A DNA stretch of 64,000 nucleotides from assembly GCF_015352455.1 (NCBI RefSeq), contig NZ_JADKPN010000012.1, forward strand, positions 62,001 to 126,000, in the 5' to 3' direction. The stretch's first letter is position 1. Each line of letters begins with the position of its first letter. Both the position numbers and the translations under genes were made by a program. Positions 19,865 to 26,948 of the stretch are shown here, piece by piece. The notes beneath the pieces were generated by a model. It ran no database searches and was not told where the DNA came from. It saw only the letters and a program-made list of their open reading frames with translations. This stretch comes from Nocardioides islandensis. GTDB lineage: Bacteria; Actinomycetota; Actinomycetes; Propionibacteriales; Nocardioidaceae.

Positions 19865-19957
19865 CGGTGGTTGAGGTGCGAGAAGTCCCAGCGACGACCC
19901 TCGACCTCTGGATCGGTGGTTGAGGTGCGAGGAGCGCCAGCGACGAGCCTCGAAACC
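19865..19957. repeat. Two tandem copies of an interspersed palindromic repeat
   Basis: Two related elements (19865-19909 and 19914-19957) both begin CGGTGGTTGAGGTGCGAG and run to a CTCGA-containing end; the second ends GAGCCTCGAAACC. The same family recurs inside argS at 27830-27907. I have seen similar elements scattered through Nocardioides-type genomes, but copy number here cannot be checked from this window. They occupy most of the gap between rpmE and the cupin gene. Confidence 0.75.
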
Positions 19958-20000
19958 TCTTATCCGTTGACGTCACCCGTCGAGCCCACGACCCTGAGCC

Positions 20001-20468
20001 ATGGCCGAGGCGTACGTCGTCCCTCCCGGAGGCGGTCGGCTGCTCGACCTCGGCAACTTCCGCGCCGAGGTGCTGGCCGGCGCCGAGCAGACCGACGGCG
20101 CGTTCAGCCTGTTGAGGACGCAGCAGGAGCCGACGGGGTTCGGGCCGCCGCTGCACAAGCACCACGACGCCGCCGAGGCCTTCTACGTCCTCGAGGGCGA
20201 GTACCTGATGTACCTCGAGGACCGGCAGCAGCGATGCCCCGCGGGCAGCTTCGTCTACGTACCTCGCGGCGTCGCGCACACCTTCCGGGTCACGTCGGCC
20301 ACGCCGGGCACGAAGCTCAACCTGTTCTCGCCGAGCGGGATGGTCGGGTTCTTCGAGGAGCTGGCCCGTGCCGAGGCAGACGGTACGGCGACGCCCGAGC
20401 TGCTCGACGCGATCGCGGACCGGCACCACATGGAGATCGTGGGGCCGGTCCCCGACAGCTATCTGTAG
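20001..20468 (+). CDS. Small cupin-domain protein
   Basis: The single-domain cupin of 155 residues has motif 1 as PLHKHHDAAEAFYVLEGE, with His, His and Glu metal ligands, and motif 2 around PAGSFVYVPRGVAHTF, with its late His. The C-terminal tail (ELARAEADGTATPELLDAIADRH) resembles quercetin-dioxygenase-like cupins of Actinobacteria. Metal binding is likely; the substrate is unknown. It is the only plus-strand gene in the core block and breaks the usual rho-rpmE adjacency. Its stop is 14 nt from the convergent rho stop. Confidence 0.8.
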   Translation: MAEAYVVPPGGGRLLDLGNFRAEVLAGAEQTDGAFSLLRTQQEPTGFGPPLHKHHDAAEAFYVLEGEYLMYLEDRQQRCPAGSFVYVPRGVAHTFRVTSATPGTKLNLFSPSGMVGFFEELARAEADGTATPELLDAIADRHHMEIVGPVPDSYL

Positions 20469-20481
20469 GCCAGTCGAACGA

Positions 20482-22170
20482 TCAGCCCTGCTGGACCTTG
20501 CGCAGCAGCTCGATGTTGGTCTGAGTGTTGCGGACCCGGCCGAGCAGCGACTCGAGCGCCTGGTGGGGCGGGAGGTCGGCGAGCTCCCGGCGGAGCTTCC
20601 AGACGATCTCGAGCTCCTCCTTGCCCATCAGCTCCTCCTCGTGACGGGTGCCGCTCTGCACCGCGTCGATCGCCGGGAAGAGACGACGGTCGGCCAGCTC
20701 GCGCCGCAGGCGCAGCTCCATCGTGGCGGTGCCGGCGAGGTCCTCGAAGATGACCTCGTCCATCGCCGAGCCGGTCTCGACGAGCGCGGTGGCCACGATG
20801 GTCAGCGAGCCGCCGTTCTCGATGTTGCGCGCGGCGCCGAAGAACCTCTTGGGCGGGTACAGCGCGGCCGAGTCGACGCCACCGGCCAGCAGGCGGCCGG
20901 ACGGCTGCGGTCCCGCCAGGTTGTACGCGCGGCCCAGCCGGGTCAGCCCGTCCAGGAGCACGACGACGTCGTGGCCCAGCTCCACCAGCCGCTTGGCGCG
21001 CTCGATCGCGAGCTCCGCGATGGTGGTGTGGTCCGACGGCGGCTGGTCGAAGGTGGAGGAGATGACCTCGCCCTTCACGGAGCGCTCGAACTCGGTGACC
21101 TCCTCGGGCCGCTCGTCGATGAGAACGACCATGAGGTGCACCTCGGGGTTGTTCTGCGTGATCGAGGTGGCGATCGACCGGAGCACCATCGTCTTGCCCG
21201 CGTTCGCCGGGGCCACGATGAGGCCGCGCTGGCCCTTGCCGATCGGCGCGGCGACGTCGATCGCGCGGCCGGTCACGTTGTCCGCACCGGTCTCGAGCCG
21301 CAGTCGCTCGGTCGGCGACAGCGGGACCAGCTTCCCGAACTCCGGCCGGTGCTTGGCCGCCTCCGGGTCGGCGCCGTTCACGGCGTCGATGCGGACCATC
21401 GGGTTGAACTTCTCCTTGCGCTCGCCCTCGCGGGGCTGGCGCACCTGGCCGACGATGGCGTCGCCGCGGCGCAGGCCGTACTTGCGGACCATCGAGAGCG
21501 AGACGTACACGTCCTCCGAACCCGGGAGGTACCCGCTGGTGCGCACGAACGCGTAGTTGTCGAGCACGTCGAGGATGCCGGCCGCCGGCACCAGCACGTC
21601 GTCGTCGAGGATCGTGGTGTCGGGCTCGTTGCGCGGGCCGCGGCCGCTCTGCTGGCCCTGGCCCTGCTGGCTCGGCTGGGGCTGCGGCTGGCCGCCGCCC
21701 TGCTGCACCGGCTGCCGGTCCCGGTCACGACCGCGGCGACGCCGGTTGCGGCGGCTGCCGCCCTCGCCGTCGACCGGCTGCTGGCCCTGGTTCTGGCTCT
21801 GGGTCTGGGTCTGGGTCTGGGTCTGGGTCTGGTTGCCCTGCTGGTTCTGCTGCCGGTTCTGACCCTGGTCGGGCTGCGTCGTCGGCTGCTGGACGGGCTC
21901 CGGGGCCTGTTGCTCCCGCTGCTTGTCCTTCTTCTTCTCCGACTTCGGCTCGCCCGACTGGTCGCCGGAGCCCTTGTCCTTCTTCTTGCCGCCCGCCTGG
22001 GCGGCCTTGATCGCCTCGACCAGCTGCGGCTTCTTCATCGAGCCGGCACCGCTGATGCCGAGACCGTTCGCCATCGACTTCAGGTCGGCGACGAGCATGG
22101 TGCTGAGCCCGCCGGCGCGCTTCTTCGGCGCGGCCTGCTCGGCCTGGGGGGCTTCGGGTGTTTCGGTCAC
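20482..22170 (-). CDS. rho: Transcription termination factor Rho with a Gln/Asn-rich insertion
   Basis: Rho (562 residues) is the hexameric RNA-dependent ATPase that ends transcription. The N-terminal Rho-N helical domain is visible (LSTMLVADLKSMANGLGI), followed by a long low-complexity segment, the RNA-binding cold-shock fold (ILDVLDNYAFVRTSGYL), and the RecA-like motor with DERPEEVTEFERSVKGEV and GGVDSAALYPPKRFFGAARN. The P-loop reads APANAGKT, with Asn323 where E. coli has Lys181. The low-complexity part, about residues 90-170, is first Gln/Asn/Thr-rich and then Arg-rich. The GTG start is supported by GAAGGAA upstream. Confidence 0.95.
   Translation of the reverse strand: MTETPEAPQAEQAAPKKRAGGLSTMLVADLKSMANGLGISGAGSMKKPQLVEAIKAAQAGGKKKDKGSGDQSGEPKSEKKKDKQREQQAPEPVQQPTTQPDQGQNRQQNQQGNQTQTQTQTQTQSQNQGQQPVDGEGGSRRNRRRRGRDRDRQPVQQGGGQPQPQPSQQGQGQQSGRGPRNEPDTTILDDDVLVPAAGILDVLDNYAFVRTSGYLPGSEDVYVSLSMVRKYGLRRGDAIVGQVRQPREGERKEKFNPMVRIDAVNGADPEAAKHRPEFGKLVPLSPTERLRLETGADNVTGRAIDVAAPIGKGQRGLIVAPANAGKTMVLRSIATSITQNNPEVHLMVVLIDERPEEVTEFERSVKGEVISSTFDQPPSDHTTIAELAIERAKRLVELGHDVVVLLDGLTRLGRAYNLAGPQPSGRLLAGGVDSAALYPPKRFFGAARNIENGGSLTIVATALVETGSAMDEVIFEDLAGTATMELRLRRELADRRLFPAIDAVQSGTRHEEELMGKEELEIVWKLRRELADLPPHQALESLLGRVRNTQTNIELLRKVQQG
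21799..21828. repeat. Hexanucleotide tandem repeat in rho
   Basis: Five perfect units of CTGGGT lie in the rho reading frame; on the minus strand they encode five Thr-Gln pairs in the Gln/Asn-rich insertion. Slippage would change the length of the tract without a frameshift. Confidence 0.9.
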
Positions 22171-22305
22171 GTGAGTTCCTTCACGGATCAGTGCCGTCGG
22201 CAGACGCCGTCCGGCTGCGCCGATGACCGGCGGGAAGAGATGAGATACGCGACGGATCCGGGTCAGGGAAGACCGGGTCGCTGGTCGCGCAACAGACCCT
22301 AGCAC

Positions 22306-23193
22306 CTAGCCGACGACGCGTACGCCGTCCCCGTCGATGTCCAGCCCGCGCGCCGTCCAGCCCTCCGGACACCGGTCCGCGACGTCCGCTATGTCCGGCC
22401 CGTCGGTCACGAACGCCAGCACGGTCGGCCCGGCGCCGGACACCACGGCGGCCACGCCGTCGGCGCGCAGCTGGTCCACGAGGGCCAGCGAGTCCGGCAT
22501 CGCCGGCCGTCGGTAGGACTGGTGGAGGTAGTCCCGGGTCGCGGTGAGCAGGTGCTCGGGCGCACCGGCGAGGGCCGCGACCAGCAGTGCGGCGCGGCCC
22601 GCATCCGCCGCGGCGTCGGCGTGCGGCACGGTCTCGGGGATCAGCCCGCGGGCCAGCTCGGTGGACAGCGAGAAGGGCGGGACGAAGACGACCACCCGCA
22701 CGCGCGGGTCGACGGGTGCGCGGACGGCGTACCACCGCTCCCCCTCACGTCCGGCGATCGTGAAGCCGCCGAGCGCCGCGGGCGCGACGTTGTCCGGATG
22801 GCCCTCGAGATCAGCCGCCAGGGCGACGAGCTCGGCGTCCGGGAGCTTGCGGTCCCCGTCGGCCACCAACGCTCTCGCCAGCGCGAGGCCGCCGACGATC
22901 GCGGCGGAGGACGACCCGAGTCCGCGGGCGTGCGGGATCGCGTTGCGGCAGTGCAGGCGGACGCCGGGCGGCGTGACACCCATCGCCGCGTACCCGGCCC
23001 ACATCGACCGGACGACGAGGTGGGTCTCGTCGAGCGCCAGCGTGCCGGCGCCCTCCCCCTCGACGGTCACCTCGAGGTCGCCGTCGGTCACCTCGGCGGT
23101 CAGCTCGTCGTGGAGGTCCAGGGCGAGGCCGAGCGCGTCGTACCCGGGTCCGAGGTTCGCGGACGTGGCCGGCACGACGACGCGGACCGGCAT
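22306..23193 (-). CDS. thrB: Homoserine kinase
   Basis: This GHMP-family kinase of 295 residues phosphorylates homoserine for threonine synthesis. The N-terminal VPATSANLGPGYDALGLAL and the ATP-binding motif HARGLGSSSAAIVGGLALA are diagnostic, and the C-terminal GHMP motif is AVVSGAGPTVLAF. Length is normal. The ATG overlaps the thrC stop, and it is the last gene of the argS-lysA-hom-thrC-thrB unit. A gap of about 135 nt follows before rho. Confidence 0.95.
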   Translation of the reverse strand: MPVRVVVPATSANLGPGYDALGLALDLHDELTAEVTDGDLEVTVEGEGAGTLALDETHLVVRSMWAGYAAMGVTPPGVRLHCRNAIPHARGLGSSSAAIVGGLALARALVADGDRKLPDAELVALAADLEGHPDNVAPAALGGFTIAGREGERWYAVRAPVDPRVRVVVFVPPFSLSTELARGLIPETVPHADAAADAGRAALLVAALAGAPEHLLTATRDYLHQSYRRPAMPDSLALVDQLRADGVAAVVSGAGPTVLAFVTDGPDIADVADRCPEGWTARGLDIDGDGVRVVG

Positions 23194-24278
23194 CAGCTCG
23201 AGATCCTCTCGAGCCCGGCGGCCTCGGCCGCGGCGGTCACCTCGGCGTCGATCACCGTGTCGACGAGCGGCCCGAAGCCCTCGAGCGCGGTGGCGGTGTC
23301 CTTGAGCCCGTGGCCGGTGACGGTGACGACGACGGTGGCGCCGACGTACGTCTCCCGGCGGCTCAGGTCCTGGAGCAGCCCGGCGACACCGGCCGCGGAC
23401 GCGGGCTCGACGAAGACGCCGTCGCGGGAGGCCAGCTCCTTCTGCGCGGCCAGGATCTGCGCATCTGAGACCGACTCGAACCGTCCCCCGGACTCGTCGC
23501 GCGCCTCCTCGGCCAGCTTCCACGACGCGGGGTTGCCGATCCGGATCGCGGTGGCCTTGGTCTCGGGGTCGGGGAACGGCTCGCCGGTGACCAGCGGCGC
23601 CGCACCCTCGGCCTGGAACCCGCGCATCACGGGCAGCTTGGTGGCGCGGCCGAGCTCCTTGTACTGGCGGTAGCCGAGCCAGTACGCCGAGATGTTGCCC
23701 GCGTTGCCGACCGGCAGCAGGTGGTAGTCAGGGGCGTCGCCGAGGAAGTCGACGATCTCGAACGCCGCGGTCTTCTGGCCCTCGAGGCGGACCGGGTTGA
23801 CGGAGTTCACCAGCGCGACGGGGTAGTGCCAGGCCATCTCGCGCGCGATCCGCAGGCAGTCGTCGAAGTTGCCGCGGACCATGATCACCTGGGCGCCGTG
23901 CATGACGGCCTGCGCCATCTTGCCGGCGGCGATCTTGCCCTCGGGCACCAGCACCAGCGGCTTGAGGCCGGCGCGCGCGGCGTACGCCGCCATCGACGCG
24001 CTGGTGTTGCCGGTGCTGGCGCAGACGACGGCCTTCGCCCCTTCGGCCAGCGCGCAGGAGATCGCGGTGGTCATGCCGCGGTCCTTGAACGAGCCGGTCG
24101 GGTTGTCGCCCTCGACCTTCAGCCACACGTCGCCGCCGGACAGGCCGGAGAGCCAGGACGACGGCACCAGCGGCGTACCGCCCTCGCGCAGCGTGATCGC
24201 TGGGACGCCGGGCGGGAGGTCGAGCAGCTCGCGGTACTCCTCGATGACGCCCCGCCACTGGTGCGGTGCCGGCCTCAC
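23193..24278 (-). CDS. thrC: Threonine synthase
   Basis: This PLP enzyme of 361 residues converts O-phosphohomoserine to threonine. The PLP lysine lies in NPTGSFKDRGMT, the phosphate-binding glycine loop is PVGNAGNISAYW, and the N-terminal LREGGTPLVPS is typical. It has the compact single-domain layout of actinobacterial ThrC, shorter than the plant or yeast form. The GTG start overlaps the hom stop (GTGA), and its stop overlaps thrB (ATGA), indicating tight coupling of the three threonine genes. Confidence 0.95.
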   Translation of the reverse strand: MRPAPHQWRGVIEEYRELLDLPPGVPAITLREGGTPLVPSSWLSGLSGGDVWLKVEGDNPTGSFKDRGMTTAISCALAEGAKAVVCASTGNTSASMAAYAARAGLKPLVLVPEGKIAAGKMAQAVMHGAQVIMVRGNFDDCLRIAREMAWHYPVALVNSVNPVRLEGQKTAAFEIVDFLGDAPDYHLLPVGNAGNISAYWLGYRQYKELGRATKLPVMRGFQAEGAAPLVTGEPFPDPETKATAIRIGNPASWKLAEEARDESGGRFESVSDAQILAAQKELASRDGVFVEPASAAGVAGLLQDLSRRETYVGATVVVTVTGHGLKDTATALEGFGPLVDTVIDAEVTAAAEAAGLERISS

Positions 24279-25552
24279 TCCTCGCCGCCCTCGACGCGCA
24301 TGACGGAGGTGACCTCGCGGACGATGTCCATCTCGCGCAGCGCCGCGACGGTGGCCGAGAGCTGGGCGTCGGTGGCGGCGTGGCTGACCACGACGAGCTG
24401 CGCGTCCGCGCCGCGGCCCTCCTGGCGCACGGTCTGGATGGAGACGCCGTGGTCGGCGAAGGCCGTGGCGACGGCGGCGAGCACGCCCGCGCGGTCGTCG
24501 ACGTCGATGGCCACGTGGTAGCGGGTGACGGTCTCCCCCATCGGCAGCAGGCGACGGTCGGCGTACGCCGACTCGCCCGCGCCGCGCGTGCCGGCCAGGC
24601 GGTTGCGGGCCACCGTGACCAGGTCGCCGAGCACGGCGCTCGCGGTCGGGGCGCCGCCGGCGCCGGGGCCGTAGAACATCAGCTGCCCGGCGGCCTCGGA
24701 CTCCACGAACACCGCGTTGTACGCCTCGCGAACACTGGCCAGCGGGTGGCTCCTCGGGATCATCGCCGGGTGCACGCGCACGGCGACCGCGTCGTCGCGG
24801 AGCTCGGCGATCGCGAGGAGCTTGACGACGCTGTCCATGTCGCGGGCGCTGGCGACGTCGGCCGCGGTGACCTCGGAGATGCCCTCGCGGTGCACGTCGG
24901 CGGCGGTGACCCGGGTGTGGAAGGCCAGGCTGGCCAGGATCGCGGCCTTGGCCGCGGCGTCGAAGCCCTCGACGTCGGCGGTCGGGTCGGCCTCGGCGTA
25001 CCCGAGCTCCTGCGCCTCCTCCAGCGCCTCGTTGAACCCGGCGCCGGAGCTGTCCATCTTGTCGAGGATGAAGTTCGTGGTGCCGTTGACGATGCCGAGC
25101 ACGCGGGTCACCCGGTCGCCGGCGAGGCTCTCGCGGAGCGGTCGGAGGATCGGGATGGCGCCGGCGACGGCGGCCTCGTAGTAGAGGTCGCGTTCGTTCT
25201 TGTCCGCCGCCTCGAAGAGCGTCGGCCCGTCCTCGGCCAGCAGCGCCTTGTTCGCCGTGACGACGGACTTGCCGTGCTCGAGCGCGGAGAGGATGAGTGC
25301 CCGGGCGGGCTCGATGCCGCCGATCACCTCGACGACCAGGTCCACGTCGTCGCGGGCGACCAGCCCGGCGGCGTCGGTGGTCAGCAGCCCGGGAGGTACG
25401 TCGACGTCGCGCGGCGCGTCGATGCGGCGTACCGCGACGCCCGCCAGCTCCACGCGCGCGCCGGTGCGGGCCTCGAGGTCGTCGGCCTGCTCGAGCAGCA
25501 GGCGTACCACCTGCGAGCCCACGGAGCCGCAGCCGAGGACGGCCACCTTCAT
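24275..25552 (-). CDS. hom: Homoserine dehydrogenase with C-terminal ACT domain
   Basis: This 425-residue enzyme reduces aspartate semialdehyde to homoserine with NAD(P)H. The Rossmann motif is VAVLGCGSVGSQVV, the catalytic and substrate regions are SVVTANKALL and VNGTTNFILDKM, and EADPTADVEGFDAAAK is the family signature. The last 80 residues form an ACT domain (YHVAIDVDDRAGVLAAVATAFADHGVSI), which usually gives allosteric inhibition by threonine. The ATG giving MKVAVLG is preceded by GAGGAAA. It follows lysA by 10 nt. Confidence 0.96.
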   Translation of the reverse strand: MKVAVLGCGSVGSQVVRLLLEQADDLEARTGARVELAGVAVRRIDAPRDVDVPPGLLTTDAAGLVARDDVDLVVEVIGGIEPARALILSALEHGKSVVTANKALLAEDGPTLFEAADKNERDLYYEAAVAGAIPILRPLRESLAGDRVTRVLGIVNGTTNFILDKMDSSGAGFNEALEEAQELGYAEADPTADVEGFDAAAKAAILASLAFHTRVTAADVHREGISEVTAADVASARDMDSVVKLLAIAELRDDAVAVRVHPAMIPRSHPLASVREAYNAVFVESEAAGQLMFYGPGAGGAPTASAVLGDLVTVARNRLAGTRGAGESAYADRRLLPMGETVTRYHVAIDVDDRAGVLAAVATAFADHGVSIQTVRQEGRGADAQLVVVSHAATDAQLSATVAALREMDIVREVTSVMRVEGGEE

Positions 25553-25562
25553 CGTCGTTTCC

Positions 25563-26948
25563 TCATCCCATGTCGGTTGCGAGGAGATCATCCTCGGTCT
25601 CGCGGCGCAGCAGCACCTGCGTCCCACCATCCCGGACGGCGATGATCGGCGGCCGCAGGGCGTGGTTGTAGTTGCTCGCCATCGAGCGACAGTAGGCGCC
25701 GGTGCCCGGCACCGCGATCAGATCACCCGGTTGCACGTCCGCGGGGAGGAACTCGTCCATCACCACGATGTCCCCCGCCTCGCAGTGCTTGCCGACGACG
25801 CGGGCGATGGTCGGCGGTGCCTCGCTGCGGCGGTTGGCGATCGTGCACGAGTAGTCCGCGCCGTACAGCGCCGTCCTGATGTTGTCGGACATGCCGCCGT
25901 CGACGGACACGTAGGTCCTGACCGCGCCGCCGTCGAGGGCGACCTGCTTGACCGTGCCGACGGTGTAGACGGTGCAGACGCTGGGGCCGACGATCGCGCG
26001 GCCGGGCTCGATGGAGAGGTGCGGCTCGGGGATCCCCAGCGCGCGGCACTCGTGCTCGACGATCTTGGACATCTCGGTGGCCAGCTGCGCGGGGTCGCTG
26101 GGGTCGTCCTGGGTGGTGTACGCGATGCCGAACCCGCCCCCCAGGTCGAGCTCGGGGAGGGTGACGCCGAGCTCCTCGGAGACGCGGTGGTGCAATGCCA
26201 GGACTCGTCGCGCCGCGACCTCGAAGCCGCTGCTGTCGAAGATCTGGGAGCCGATGTGGGAGTGGAGGCCCAGCAGCGTCAGTCCCTCGGCCTCCTGGAC
26301 CTTCTGGATGGCCTGCCACGCGTCCCCGTTGGTGATCGAGAACCCGAACTTCTGGTCCTCGTGCGCCGTGGCGATGTACTCGTGGGTGTGCGCCTCGACC
26401 CCCGCGGTCACCCGGATCATCACGGCCTGCTCGCCGCCGATCTCGACCAGCCGGTCGATCTCCTGGAACGAGTCCACGATGATCCGGCCAACTCCGGCGT
26501 GGACGGCCCGTCGCAGCTCGGGGTACGTCTTGTTGTTGCCGTGGTAGCCGATCCGCTTCGGGTCCACGCCCGCTCGCAGCGCGACGGTGAGCTCGCCGCT
26601 CGAACAGACGTCGAGGTTGAGGCCCTCCTCCTGAACCCAGCGGGCGACCGAGGTACAGAGGAACGCCTTGCCGGCGTAGAAGACGTCGTAGTCCTTGAAC
26701 GCGTCCCGGAACGCCCTGGCTCTCGCTCTGAAGTCGGCCTCGTCCAGCACGTACGCCGGGGAGTTGTGCTCCGCCAGCAGGTCGCGCAGGTCCACCCCGC
26801 CGACCTCGACTCCCCCGTCGTCGGCACGCCGCGCCGTACCGCTCCACAGCAGCGGGTGCAGCGCGTTGACGTCCTCGGGCGGCCGCAGCCACGACGGTCC
26901 CGCCAGCGCGCCGGCGGCGTGCGCCCACCCGGCCTCGTGCGTGGTCAC
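25563..26948 (-). CDS. lysA: Diaminopimelate decarboxylase
   Basis: LysA (461 residues) decarboxylates meso-diaminopimelate to lysine. The PLP lysine is Lys94 in VFYAGKAFLC. Other family motifs are HSHIGSQI, DLGGGFGIAY, the EPGRAIVG phosphate loop and GTGAYCRSMASNYN near the C-terminus. The GTG start overlaps the argS stop (GTGA). The argS-lysA-hom order is conserved across Actinobacteria and places lysine and threonine branches of the aspartate family in one transcript. Confidence 0.95.
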   Translation of the reverse strand: MTTHEAGWAHAAGALAGPSWLRPPEDVNALHPLLWSGTARRADDGGVEVGGVDLRDLLAEHNSPAYVLDEADFRARARAFRDAFKDYDVFYAGKAFLCTSVARWVQEEGLNLDVCSSGELTVALRAGVDPKRIGYHGNNKTYPELRRAVHAGVGRIIVDSFQEIDRLVEIGGEQAVMIRVTAGVEAHTHEYIATAHEDQKFGFSITNGDAWQAIQKVQEAEGLTLLGLHSHIGSQIFDSSGFEVAARRVLALHHRVSEELGVTLPELDLGGGFGIAYTTQDDPSDPAQLATEMSKIVEHECRALGIPEPHLSIEPGRAIVGPSVCTVYTVGTVKQVALDGGAVRTYVSVDGGMSDNIRTALYGADYSCTIANRRSEAPPTIARVVGKHCEAGDIVVMDEFLPADVQPGDLIAVPGTGAYCRSMASNYNHALRPPIIAVRDGGTQVLLRRETEDDLLATDMG

